Positions 53,290 to 64,000 of a DNA stretch of 64,000 nt are shown here, one piece after another. The stretch lies in assembly GCF_028640845.1 (NCBI RefSeq), contig NC_080546.1, forward strand, positions 18,201,020 to 18,265,019, in the 5' to 3' direction. Within the stretch, counting starts at the first letter, position 1. Every line of letters begins with the position of its first letter. The position numbers were made by a program, and so were the translations under genes. The notes below the pieces were generated by a model, which saw nothing but the letters and a program-made list of their open reading frames with translations, was not told the origin of the DNA and searched no databases. This stretch comes from Ahaetulla prasina. Its lineage: Eukaryota; Chordata; Lepidosauria; Squamata; Colubridae.

Positions 53290-54949
53290 TGGTTCTTTTG
53301 ATATACTTCATAGATACTCACATGGATCCCTTTATCTTCAAGTGGTTTGAGCAAAGAATAAGTGAGGCTCAAGTACCCTGAGTGAACGTTTGGCCAAGCC
53401 TTCTGAATTAACAAAAATCAATCAAAGGTACCGGTAACATAGATCTTTGATTTCATCAAGACATGTAACCCCTCCTCCTCCTTAAACTACTGACACATAC
53501 AATCTCAACCAAGCAAGTTCTGATATTAAATTTTAACCACGGCTGCAACTGTCTTTGTTTTACATAAACATAAACTTCAGCTGATCGATATCTATTTAAG
53601 GTAGGAGATGCCCCCAACTCTTCCCCCCCAATCTTTTGTTTTTCAATTTAGACTGACATCTGCTGGCCTGAGCTAATAGCTAGGCCAATAATACAGAATT
53701 GTAATGCAATTTCAGACGGGGGCCCTCTTCCCTTTTGTAGTTTTAACAGTGCTTTGAAACCAGAACCAAGCCATTTTAATTACACAGAAAATTCACGTGG
53801 AATATTAATTTGGGGAGAGAAAGGAGAGAAGGCAAAGGATAAACAATAGCAGCAGATGAAAATTACTCTGCCGTAATACTTTTTAAGCATCGCAAAGACA
53901 TGGCGCTGCATTCATAATACAAAGAGCCAATTGGAGACATCATATATCGGGCCAATTAAGCTTATATAGAATGGGTGCCATTTAATGGAGCCACCCTTTG
54001 GGTCATAATGAAAAGTCAGTATACACACCCTCTCTTTTAACCTTGCAGTACAACCAAGAGGGCGAGGAATGGCCTTTGTAGCTAACAAGGATCTCCAGGG
54101 GGTTGATATGTCGGAAAGTAATTTAGGGGAAAACACTCGTCTTTGAGCAAAATGCATGGGATACTTCCAGTAATTTGTGGCTGTCCAAATAAAGAAGAGC
54201 AACAGAATTGCTAAAGGTAGATTGACAGGCTACACCAAAAGGATACTAAGATATTCTAATTGGGGGAAAACGTCCTACACACCATACATAAAACATCAAG
54301 ATGAAGCCTGTGCATTTTCATGACAAGTTTGTTCAGAACAGCCGGCACAGTTTGAAAACATCCCTCAAAGACACTCAGGTTCAAAAAGATGTAGCAAGTT
54401 GCATCAGAAACAATCACTGATATTGCTTCTCTGCATGAGTTCAGAATAAGCATGTGGTATTAGAAGGTACTGTCATGCAGCCAAGAAGACGCTGCCAGTC
54501 TCTCTGTAGAGACCATGCTGCGATAGGGGAATTACTGATTGAAATGTATCTAATAGAAAAGGTAAGGAGGAGCCACGTAGGAATTGTGGATGAAGCAGGA
54601 TGAAGCCCTCAGTTGGTCTTTCTTCAATACATTCTGACAATCAACAGAATATATAATAAAGAGCCCTACCGAAAGAGACCAAAGGACCTTTTATCTAGGC
54701 CAGCCTTCCACATCCTGATGCTCCCCATTGTGCTGGATTACAACTCTTACAACCACCCCCCTCCCCAGGTAGAATGGCTATTAGTTGGAGAATGATGGGA
54801 ACTGCAGTCCAACACAATGAGAAGATAGCCTATTTGGGAAAGCTGCTGCAGACAAATTTTTCAGGTGTTCAGCTTAATATCTCTGGGGCACCCAGGTTAA
54901 GGATAGATCAGCAAATACTGAGGATAATGAGAGTTATCCTACATCTCCC
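53290..54949. other. Intergenic unique DNA, possible conserved non-coding element
   Basis: 53640-54060 is repeat-free with several homeodomain-like TAATTA/CAATTA cores, as in developmental enhancers. This is only a suspicion. 54698-54825 resembles an old hAT foldback (GATTACAACTCTTACAACC, GGGAACTGCAGTCCAACACA). Confidence 0.3.
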
Positions 54950-55256
54950 TTCTTGACCACATCACTAATGACGCCATTCGAAAGCATTTTGGTGTGGCAC
55001 CAATTATAGAGACGATGAGAGAATACCGACGCGACTGGTATGGACATGTCCTGAGAACAGCACCTCCCACGGTTGTAAAGACTGCCTACCAACTAGAAGC
55101 TGATGGCCAGCTACCTCACAGGTGCCCAAAACAGAGATGGCAAGACACCATCAACAAAGATATGCAAGCTGTGCAAAGTGGAGTTCAATGATCGAAAAGC
55201 AGACCCTGAACCTGCGGGAATATGCTAGGAAGAAGAAGAATGAGAGTGGACCTACA
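54950..55256 (+). mobile_element. RTE-type LINE 3' end
   Basis: Plus-strand relic: DHITNDAIRKHFGVAPIIET, MREYRRDWYGHVLRTAPPTV, VKTAYQLEADGQLPHRCPKQ and RWQDTINKDM. This is the C-terminal motif of RTE-clade retrotransposons (RWYGHVLR ... RPKxRWxD). Frame slip near the end. Confidence 0.77.
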
Positions 55257-55274
55257 GTTCTACAGAAGCACAGG

Positions 55275-55717
55275 CAGGGGTGGGCTGCTGGGGTTCACAG
55301 GGGTTCGGGAGAACCTCTAGCTAAGATTCTGTGCAGTTCGGAGAAACCCCAAATCCCACTCCTGGCTGGCCCCACTTACCTTTCCCCTCCCCTCCCAGGA
55401 GTCCCCATGCAGCCCATTTTGGATGCAGGTAAGTGCAGGGTGCACATGGAGGCTCAGGGAGGGCAAAAAAATGGGCCTACTGGAAGTTCAGGAAGGCTGG
55501 TAATGGACCCATTCCGGCCTCCAGTGTGCCTCCAGAGTCTGGGGAGGCCGTTTTTGCCTTCCCAGAGGCTTGAGGAAAACCTCCAGAGCCCGGAGAGGGC
55601 AAAAATGCCCCTCCCCACCATGGTGCAGGAGGCCAACTAGGCCACGCCCACCATGGCCATACCCACCCAGCAACCGGGTAGAGAACCCCTTGCTAAAATT
55701 TTTGAAGCCAATCCCTG
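55275..55717. mobile_element. hAT MITE, family B (443 bp)
   Basis: CAGGGGTGGGCTGCTGGGG and AAGCCAATCCCTG ends. Duplication AGCACAGG/AGCACAGA (one mismatch). Same family as 3874-4311. Confidence 0.9.
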
Positions 55718-55725
55718 AGCACAGA

Positions 55726-56002
55726 TATCATGGAATGCATGGTTGACCTTGAGGAAAGGGGAGAAGAGGGGATGCCTACTAGGAAACAATAAGAAACAAT
55801 CAGATAAGAGGGCCAGGAGCCCTCTGTCACTTAACAGGCAGAGAAAGAAGCTAAGGAAGGACCTGCACTAATGGAGCAAGCAGTTAAAAATGGAGGCTTG
55901 GAAGTTTGTACTTTCGGGCTTTCAAGATTCTGTTAGTATAGCCTTATAATAAAATAGATTTTGTTCATCTGATTTAGTTTCCTGTTATTCAGGAGGGCTG
56001 AC
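55726..56002 (+). repeat. LTR-like segment
   Basis: ATAATAAAATAGATT followed by a pyrimidine-rich stretch and the end GGGCTGACA resemble the R-U5 of an LTR, like 48760-49107. The start and duplication are not defined. Confidence 0.35.
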
Positions 56003-57120
56003 AAAACGGGACCTTAGATTTTTAATGACAATCAAGCATGATTTGTGCAATGATGGTGAACTACAATCATTATATCTTGTTGTGTATTTCAGTTAAATCA
56101 AATATATGTAGAGAGAGAGATTTATTTTATATGAACAAGTTTGGTTAGTTTTGGGAAGGGGTTGCTTGGGTCATTTTATCCTTTATTTATTATTTATCAA
56201 CATAAGTCAACCAGTTATATCAAGAAGTATTTTGGACACACTTTGGAATATTCTCTTTTCTCATTCCTACATGGCAAAATAGACATCCTGAATTTAAATA
56301 TTTAAATGTTGAAACCAAAATTGAAATTACTTATGCGCGTAAGTGAAAATCCACCATCCATTAATGAGCTGAACATATTTTAAGCAAAGAATCAAGACTG
56401 GGAAGATTTTTTGATTTTTTTTTCCTGTTTAAGGCATGCACTTTTCCACTGAACAGCTGGCAAGAACAAAAGGAAAGCAATTAACATCTTTTGACTTATT
56501 ATTTTTACTTGGTTTCCTAAGGATGAATCACAAAGCAAACAAACTGAATCCCTCAGCTACAGCAGCATAAAAAAATATATCACGATCTATTCCAATTACA
56601 TTATTTTCTCTTGAAATGATAGTTTAAGATTAGAAGATCCTTGCTTTCAATTCATGTGAAGAATGTCTCCCAAAATGTTGCAGGTTGGTAATATAATAGG
56701 GGGGGGGGAAATCCCACAATTCACAAGAGAAAACACACAAGAGAAAAGGAGTGAAAGGAGCAAACTGGAAGACCAATTTGACAAGGCAGGAATGCTAGGC
56801 TATTGCCAGATGGCCACTTGGGCCCAAGGTGCTCTTGTGTTGATTGTTTAGACAGTTCTAACATGTCCTTCGCTAGCCTTTCAGCACCTTGGATAGCTCT
56901 CAAACTTCACTTGTTCCCTAACAGTCTTCACTGTATCTTGCAGTCTGTATATTTCTTGCAATGCTGCAAGAAATCTAAAGGTTATTTAAGAATACTGTAT
57001 CTGCAGATTTGCAAATACTCACTAAACAAAACTGCAGGTTCAGGATCTTCCAACATTACAGAAGGAATATTTGAAATTTTAAGATCGTTTTAATTTTAAG
57101 GCTGTGGTGTGGGTTCCTTG
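56003..57120. other. Intergenic, no gene seen
   Basis: AT-rich unique-looking DNA. Confidence 0.4.
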
Positions 57121-57124
57121 GTGT

Positions 57125-57240
57125 TCTCTGAGCTTGGTTGTTTTCTTGCAGATGTTTCACTACCAAACTAGGCAACATCAGCAGTGCTAGTAGGGAGTAG
57201 GATTTACTCTCATTTTATATACTAATGCCTTGCCCTATCA
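57125..57240 (-). repeat. Penelope-type terminal fragment
   Basis: The minus strand reads CACTGCTGATGTTGCCTAGT then TTGGTAGTGAAACATCTGC and AAGAAAACAACC. It is a stem-forming segment with hammerhead-like CUGAUG and GAAAC elements. Family by resemblance only. Confidence 0.4.
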
Positions 57241-57654
57241 GTATCGATGTGACTGGTCTTGGTGGTTCCTTGATTGGGCTGTTATTTGCTATTAGCTTGT
57301 TTGGCGGTTCCTTGTTTACTGTGAGCTTGCTTTGTACCTAAACCACTACACCAAATCGGCAAAATGCACTGCCTATTTATTTCACCCCACCTTCCCAAAC
57401 CTCTTGTAAATATGGGGTCAATAATAGTTTCTCTCTACTTGATCCAGTTGGGTTGATACTAGGTACCAGAGTTATATGTTCCATCGATATCCAAGTACCA
57501 GACCATAAAGGACATTATGAACTAAAACCAATGTCTTAAATTATACCTGGATCTTAATCAGCAACCAATAAAGGATATTGACACCAATATTATATGTTCT
57601 GATAATGGGAGCTTGAAAATATACGGCTGACAAAATTTTGGATCAATTATACTT

Positions 57655-57890
57655 TCTAGCATTTAGGTTCATATACTATCCCACAGTGATTTATAGCACT
57701 TTGTGGGCAGTTGCAATGTAGTAACATAATTTGCATATTGTCGCCAACAATCTGGATCCTCATTTTTACCTACCTCAGAAAGATGGAAGGCTGAGTCAAC
57801 CTTGAGCCTCATTGGGATTGAACTCCAGGCTGTGGGCAGAGTTTTGCCTGCAATGTTGCACTTTAATCACTGGACCATCAGGATTTGCTG
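57655..57890 (-). repeat. Sauria-type SINE, old
   Basis: CAACAATCTGGATCCTCATT and GATGGAAGGCTGAGTCAACC on the plus strand, with the tRNA-like head at the right: on the minus strand TGGTCCAGTGATTAAAGTGC and GGAGTTCAATCCC. Confidence 0.75.
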
Positions 57891-58205
57891 AATAGCTTTT
57901 AAGGGCAATTCCAAGTAGAGTAGATTTCAGTAGTCCAACCAGGTGGCAATGGTCCTCCTGCCCCATATAGGGTTTCATGTCTCTATTTTATGTCTCAGTT
58001 GAGATTCTGCCACATATCAAGTCAACATCAAACCATATATCAAAAAATTGCAGACCCCAAAATTCTGAGTTTAGTAATGCTGGCTAAATTTTCTTAATGC
58101 TGTAATCCCAATCTATCTGCAGCATACCTTGTTAGGCAAGATTGTTACATAGGACTGGGTCCAGCCTGAGTGGCATGAAGGAATTTCTTCCCAGGGAGAC
58201 TCATT

Positions 58206-58880
58206 TTAGGTATCAATTTTAGATATCAGTGATATTTTGTTGTTGCTGTTGTAGTTGTGAAGTCGTGTCCAATCCATCGCAACACCATGGACAACTTTCC
58301 TCAAGGCCTTTCTGTGCTCTACCATCCTCTGGAGTCCATTTAAGTTCACTCCTACTGCTTCAGTGACTCCATCCAGCCATTTCATTCTCTGTTGTCCCAT
58401 TCTTCTTTTGATATCAATCTTTCCCAGCATTAGGTTCTTCTCCGGTGAGTCCTTCCTTCTCATTAGGTGGCCAAAGTATTTGAATTTTATCTTCAGGATC
58501 TGACCTTCTAAAGAACAGTCAGGGTTGATCTCCTCTAGGACTGACCGGTTTGTTCACCTTGCAGTCCAAGGGACTCGCAGGACTCTTCTCCAGCACCAGA
58601 GTTCAAAGGCCTCAATTCTTTGATGCTCAGCCTTCCTTATGGTCCAACTTTTTTTTTTAAATTTGAATTTATATCCCGCCCTTCTCTGAAGACTCAGGGC
58701 GGCTTACATTGTGTAAGGCTTTCACAACCATACATTGCAACTGGGAAAACCATAGCCTTGACTATATTACAAAGGACAAATCAGTTCATTATAATGCTTG
58801 TTCTGGTATTTCCACTGGTTTTGTGATGTGCTGCAGTAAAATAATGTGTGTTTTGAGATCTATGAGACACAATGTCTTTT
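58206..58880 (-). mobile_element. Bov-B (RTE) LINE 3' end with nested SINE tail
   Basis: The minus-strand frame reads MRRKDSPEKNLMLGKIDIKR, MKWLDGVTEAVGVNLNGLQR and KVVHGVAMDWTRLHNYNSN, matching the 26-kb copy. It continues upstream past a 70-bp insertion at 58649-58719. Confidence 0.9.
58649..58719 (-). repeat. SINE tail nested in Bov-B
   Basis: ATTTATATCCCGCCCTTCTC and GACTCAGGGCGGCTTACATT, inserted between GGTCCAAC and TTTCACAACC of the Bov-B. Confidence 0.65.
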
Positions 58881-60094
58881 AATGCATTGTGAAATGATCT
58901 TTACTTATAAAGTATTTTATTATTTATTGACTGGATTTGTCATACATGACAGGCAGTATATCAATATTTGAAATAAATAAAATGCAAATGTCGGATATTC
59001 CTGTCTAATTTGTTAACATCTCAATAATCATGCAGAATTACTTCTGTCATTGGGGATCAGGAAGTTCAGTTACTCTTGACATGAGGGGAAATCACTTAAT
59101 TGCCCATCATATTTTGAAAAAGCATATCCGATTCTATACCTCCTTCCCCACCCCCAGAATTTTTTTTTGCAAAAATATGAACTAGATTTTCATGCATATA
59201 TAATGTATACAATATACAGTATTAATTAACTATAAAAGGTCTCAGAGGTATGTGAAAAGAAATAATTACTATTGTATTTGAATGCAAATTTGGATTTTGA
59301 AAGCAAAAGGTGTGTGAGAAATTGAATGGGGCAAGGAACAAAAAGAGATCATTATCCAAGTCAGAGCTAATAAAAAATTTAGCCAGAGAGGTCATCCCAA
59401 AACAGTGGACTTCTGCTAGAATATTTAGTATTACTAGAAATGAGATCTACAGATGTAATGAGATAGGCAGACTAGACTAGAAATGAGATATACAGATGTG
59501 ATGCTAGTATCCAGAGAAATTTGGAGAAATTTGAGGGCCATTAAAGGGATATTAATAAAGCAATATTTTCCAGAATGAATACAAACATAAAATATACCCT
59601 TAATTGCAACACCAGTCACTATCTATCCAGAGTAGTCTGCAATCAGCAGTGAATACATGATTCATGGCTATATTTCTACAGGTAAAATACTACTCTATTA
59701 TTCATGAATTAAAAACCCATCAATCTCTAGAGCCACTTCATGAAAATACTTCTCTTTGCTACTCCATTCTAATCTTTACCCGGTGCTATTTTTCTACTTC
59801 TACTTTCTACTTCTAGATAGAAACGCTATCGTTAGAGACTGAATATTGAGATGAAGTTTGCCTAAGCTGCAAGATGGGCGGCAAATGAATTTGATAAATT
59901 AATAACAATAACAAAATAAAAATGAAAAAAAAAAACCTAGCTGATATTGGCACACTGGGATTTATTACGACTAGAGTTCATATCATAATCAGCTTTCTGT
60001 GTTTTGACAACTTTGTTTTTGTTGCTGTGGATTTTTATGGGATTTGTCCCTCTCACAATGCCTTAGCATCCTCCTGTTGTCTGAAATTAATATA
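58881..60094. other. Intergenic, no gene seen
   Basis: AT-rich unique-looking DNA. Confidence 0.4.
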
Positions 60095-60390
60095 CAGGTA
60101 ATCCTGAATTTATGTATATTTGTAGCACAACTGTTCAAAGTTATGGTGATACTGAGAAAAATGACTTAAAAATGGTCCTTGACCTTAGCAGCATCCCTGT
60201 GGTCACATAATCACAATTAGGGTGTTTGTCAACTGGCCTATATTGATGATGGTTATAGCATCTTGGAGTCATGTGATCACCATTTGGTATATTCCCAGAG
60301 GCTTCCAACTTCAGATTTGCTTAACCACAAAGCAAAAGCGATAATAAACGTGGGCTTGACTCACTGAACAACTTTAGAGGCAACGTGTGC
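60095..60390. mobile_element. Tigger/mariner-like element, truncated
   Basis: Starts TA|CAGGTAATCCTGAATTTATG. The body is homologous to 20723-21070 (GTGATCACCATTTGG-type segments). The right end is not found. Confidence 0.5.
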
Positions 60391-60493
60391 TATTTCTATT
60401 CATATCTGTGCTATGGGAATAAATACCAATTGACTGGAACCACTCAGCCTAGCAATTAGTAAGTACCTATGTAATAATTAGCAATCTGTCGAG

Positions 60494-60729
60494 AGACAGG
60501 GTGGTGCAGTGGTTAGAATGCAGTACTGCAGGCTACTTCTGTTGATTGCTGGCTGCCCGCAATTTGGCAGTTTGAATCTCACCAAGCTCAAAGTTGACTC
60601 AGCCTTCCATCCTTCCGAGCTCGGTAAAATGAGGATTGTTGGGGGGCAATAGGCTGACTCTGCAAACTGCTTAGAGAGGGCTGTAAAGCACTGTGAAGCG
60701 GTATGGAAGTCTATTGCTATCGCTATTAT
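60494..60729 (+). repeat. Sauria-type SINE, nearly full length
   Basis: The tRNA-like head GGTGGTGCAGTGGTTAGAAT (A box) and GGCAGTTTGAATCTC (B box), then GACTCAGCCTTCCATCCTTC, TAAAATGAGGATTGTTGGGG, and the Bov-B-like tail AGCACTGTGAAGCGGTATGG ending TCTATTGCTATCGCTATT. RNA polymerase III boxes are visible. Confidence 0.9.
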
Positions 60730-61214
60730 CTCTCCTTTGCTTTACTTATCAGCTGAACATGACCTGAATCCTCTTCCTGATCAAATCATTTCTTTTTCTC
60801 TTATCATCCCAGATACAGGTAGTCCTCGACTTATGACCACAATTGAGCCCAACATTTCCATTGCTAAGCAAGACAGCTGTTAAGTGAGTTTTGCCCATTT
60901 TACGATCGTTCCTGCCACAGCTGTTAAATGAATCCCTTCAGCTATTAAGTTACTAACATGGTTGCTAAGTGAAACCGGCTTCCCCATTGACCTTGGTCGC
61001 AAAAAGTGATCATGACCATGAGATGCTACAACCGTCATAAATACATGCCGATTGCCAAGTGTCCCAATTTTGATCATCTGGCCATGGGTATGCTGCAATG
61101 GTTGTAAATGTGAAAAATGGCGTAACGGTCCGTTATCACTGGATTTTTTTTTCTTTTAATGACCCCATAATCCATTACATCGGGGTGGAGTCAGGGCAAC
61201 TGAATGGAGCTAAG

Positions 61215-61489
61215 CAGTGGTGGGTTTCAATTTTTTTTACTACCAGTTCTGTGGACGTGGCTTGGTGGGTGTGGCATGGGAAGGATATTGTAAAATCTCC
61301 ATTCCCACCCCACTCCGGGGTAGGTTATTGCAAAAATCCCCATTTCCTCCCAATCAACTGGGACTCAGGAGGCAGAGAATAGATGTGGGCGGGGCCAGTC
61401 AGAATTTTTACTACTGGTTCTCCAAACTACTGAAAATGTCCACTACCGGTTCTCCAAAACTGGTCAGAACCTGCTGAAACCCACCCCTG
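61215..61489. mobile_element. hAT MITE, family C (275 bp)
   Basis: CAGTGGTGGGTTTCAATTTT and TGAAACCCACCCCTG. Duplication GAGCTAAG/GAGCTGAG (one mismatch). Inner ACTACCGGTTCTCC boxes. Confidence 0.92.
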
Positions 61490-61499
61490 GAGCTGAGTG

Positions 61500-61665
61500 T
61501 TTACTGGCCGGATGCCCTTCCTGTCACCAATGCGGAGTTCACAGCAGATATATTCTTATTGTGCCCAGAGAGAAAAATATCTGCCTTTTCCTAGGATCAA
61601 ATTCACAGCCTTCTGATTGTGAGGCAAGAGCTCCACCTCTAGGCCACTTCACCACTCCCAATAGT
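61500..61665 (-). repeat. tRNA-derived SINE fragment
   Basis: The minus strand reads GTGGTGAAGTGGCCTAGAGG (A-box-like), GGCTGTGAATTTGATCC (B-box-like) and a body with GACAGGAAGGGCATCCGGCC. Confidence 0.6.
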
Positions 61666-61699
61666 CACTGAATCAATAGTTGTAAATCAAGGACTATTT

Positions 61700-63394
61700 A
61701 TATTTTGGACAGATAGGGATGTTTTCCTTGGAAACCGTTCTTGCGGGTCACTCTTGTATATCTGTCACTGATAGGAAGAAGGATCTCCATATCTAGAATA
61801 CCTATTTGTAGAACCTGGCAGAATTGCTTCCTCTGTAATGTTAGATATAATATGGATGGGGCTGGAGCTCTCAGCATCCAAATGTTTTATGCCATTAGAG
61901 CATATTATTGTGATATGAATCACAATAATAAGCTGATAATCAAGCAAGATTGAGTGCAAAAAAGGGCAAGGTGTTCCTGGTATTTTAATGCTTATGGTTG
62001 AAGTGATACCAATTATGAGGATATGAGTTATTCACTACAGGCGATATTTTGATAAATGCCTAAAACCTCAGTGCCACATGCCCAGATTTCAGGGGCAGAC
62101 AGACAGTGCGCCGTGTCAAAAAGCTCAGCAACACACATAAAAACAATGGAGGACACTAGAAGGTTATTGTTTGGATGGAATGTAAGGCTTGTAATAAAGC
62201 AAGGAAAAGAATGTTGCTAATTGATTTATAATGTGCAGTGGAACTCCAGAAACACATTAACATTTCTGAAGTTACCATGGGAATAAAATTAAGAATTAAA
62301 GGCTAGGTCCTGTGGAGACATAACCATAACTTCATTCAGACTTTTTTCACATTAGCAAGAGAAAATAAATAAATTTTGCTGGGTCATCTATCAGGCTATG
62401 CTACCATTACTCAGTATGAGAAAATTGTGCGTAACATAGCCCTAAAATCAACAATCAAAGAAGGAAATGACACACATCTAGTTTACTTCTAGAGCTGTGT
62501 ATACTATTATAATCTTTCTGGTTAAACTCACTTATTGCACGAAAACTGAGTGCGTGTGTGTTTTGTTTTGTTTTTTTCGCTTTGGACTTAATGAATTGTG
62601 TGAACAAAGCAAAGCCACTACAATTTGCAAACGATGGTTTATGGCTTAGCATATTATCTGTATCTATAAATCATGATTAAGCAAATCATGGTTTAGCTTT
62701 ATAAGCAAACTCTGCTATTGATTTGAGGGCCAGCATATTCTGATGGTTTGTTATACTTCACATAAGCATTGTGCATCGTATTTGATTTTTTTTCAGGGCC
62801 AAAGCACTTTCAAAGTATCTGTGAACATTTTTGATTGTGTTCAGGCACAATCCCATTACCAGCTCCAAGGTTTCTTTTACACTGTTATTACAGTATGAGC
62901 TAGTGCAGCTGGTGCCAAACACTTGAAATTTCAATATTTGATATTTGACATTTGGCTTCCAATATTTGACATTGTCCATTTACAACATTTGACAGCCTGC
63001 ATTTGCTACTCTGTAGATGACATTTAATATCCAATGTTGACATTCACCATATGATAATCTTATGAAAGAATATTAGAGGCTGGATCAATTTTGTGGAGTT
63101 GAGAGTAGTATGTGGAACAAATCCAGAATGCTGAAGGAGTCACTGGAGGGAAGGAGGGAGGGATTTCAGACTCAAATGTGAATGTGTAAGCTTTTAACCC
63201 TGTACACTCCTATGTGGATTTTACTTCATGTGCAGTAGTGGACTTAACTTATGTTCAATGCAAATCACAAATGTATAGAATTATTATGTATTTCCAGTAG
63301 GAGTGGCTGAATTCGCAGGAATTGTGGTGTGGTTTGTTTGGTTTTTGCTTAACTTTCTTTCTAAGTTAAACCATTATGGTTTCCAAACCAAGAT
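61700..63394. other. Intergenic, no gene seen
   Basis: AT-rich unique-looking DNA. 62930-63060 repeats the word ATTTGACA/TTGACATT irregularly. Confidence 0.4.
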
Positions 63395-63672
63395 TTGCAA
63401 ACCAATTAAGATGATCAAAGGCCTGGAAATGAAACCATATGAAGAATGGCTGCAGGTTTTGGGTCTGGCTAGTCTAAAGAAAAGAAGAATTAGGGGTGAC
63501 ATGATAGCAATATTCCAGTATTTGCGCACTGCAGCTGAGCTAGGGCAACATTCGTGTGCTCACAGATATGGCTCCATGCGCCACCTGTGGCATACATGCC
63601 ATAGGTTCACCATCACAGGTATAAGTTCACCTGCTTGAGCAGGGGGCTGGACTAGAAGACCTCCAAGGTCTC
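63395..63672 (+). mobile_element. CR1 LINE 3' end with hAT fragment
   Basis: KMIKGLEMKPYEEWLQVLGL and KKRRIRGDMIAIFQYLRT, then a family-F hAT piece (GCCATAGGTTCACCATCACA), then the CR1 3' UTR GCAGGGGGCTGGACTAGAAG. The stretch between is deleted. Confidence 0.88.
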
Positions 63673-63740
63673 ATTCTATTCTATTCTATTCTATTCTATT
63701 CTATTCTATTCTATTCTATTCTATTCTATTCTATTCTAAT
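63673..63740. repeat. (TTCTA)n microsatellite at the CR1 3' end
   Basis: About 12 TTCTA pentamers plus TTCTAA variants, beginning where the CR1 3' UTR stops. Confidence 0.93.
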
Positions 63741-64000
63741 TCTAATTCTATTCATGGTAATGTGAAACAGACATTTGACACTTATTGAGATATTCGCAAT
63801 TAAGCAAATATTCTACAATGTGTCCACCCAGCTACTGAAAACCCAATATGTGTGAATAATCCTCTGAAGAAGAGTTCAGTTTTTATTTTGTTTTTCTGGA
63901 ATAATTTTTTTTTGGGGGAGATTGCTATTGCATTTTGTATTTTCCAGGCTGATGATTTTCTCCACTTGCAGCTGGACCAGTTTCATGACTCTGACCCTTC
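63741..64000. other. Intergenic edge; weak splice-acceptor-like site
   Basis: TTTTCTCCACTTGCAG at 63956-63971 looks like an acceptor. The 29 bases beyond it are open in a frame but too few to identify. Confidence 0.25.

Larger units (their letters stand above)
60816..61699. mobile_element. Tigger/mariner-like element carrying nested elements
   Basis: TA|CAGGTAGTCCTCGACTTATG at the left. TTGTAAATCAAGGACTATTTA at the right is the decayed complement. It contains the hAT at 61215-61489 and tRNA-SINE-like sequence (61500-61665). Confidence 0.65.

Overview
This 64 kb window is vertebrate chromosomal DNA from a squamate reptile, most likely a snake. The reasons are Bov-B/RTE and CR1 LINEs, Sauria-type SINEs, squamate-type L1, Penelope-like elements, many hAT miniature elements, and LINE 3' ends that run straight into (TTCTA)n pentamer arrays, a pattern known from snake genomes. 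No bacterial features are present.

One host gene is visible. Its last coding exon (268-689, + strand) encodes a C1q domain that matches the C-terminus of multimerin-1 (MMRN1), with a polyadenylation signal at 741-746. The rest of the gene lies to the left of the window. In other vertebrates the interval downstream of MMRN1 leads to CCSER1 (established synteny), so the remaining 63 kb is best read as MMRN1-CCSER1 intergenic DNA. A weak acceptor-like site occurs at the extreme right edge.

Layout. 1-0.77 kb: MMRN1 end. 0.77-5.2 kb: intergenic DNA with hAT MITEs and a Penelope-derived palindrome. 5.25-10.66 kb: a complete minus-strand Ty3/gypsy chromovirus with two nearly identical LTRs, a 5-bp target duplication, and gag, protease, RT-RNase H, integrase and chromodomain, all broken by small frameshifts. 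11-20 kb: a hairpin palindrome, a decayed ORF of an unidentified element, L1, CR1/L2-type LINE tails, a long pentamer array, and a Tc1 element carrying a hAT insertion. 20.7-31.5 kb: a Tigger-like element containing a tRNA-SINE, a Sauria SINE split by a hAT that is itself split by a LINE, Bov-B, R4-like LINE, a solo LTR and a second Tc1 copy. 32-41 kb: MITEs, CR1 copies and long CT and AACAT arrays. 42-43.8 kb: a Penelope GIY-YIG endonuclease remnant between ~580-bp inverted repeats. 44-51.5 kb: L1, CR1, LTRs and a third Tc1 copy. 52-64 kb: mostly unique AT-rich DNA with MITEs, RTE, Bov-B, SINEs and a final CR1.

The most informative signals are: (1) the chromovirus primer-binding site is complementary over 12 nt to the predicted 5' end of its own transcript, which points to Tf1/sushi-type self-priming; (2) its frameshifts and LTR differences are mainly one-base losses in short homopolymers, which may be assembly error rather than decay; (3) several near-perfect hairpin inverted duplications; (4) many nested insertions, dated relative to each other by intact 8-bp target duplications. 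All interpretations come from reading the sequence. No database search or folding program was run.
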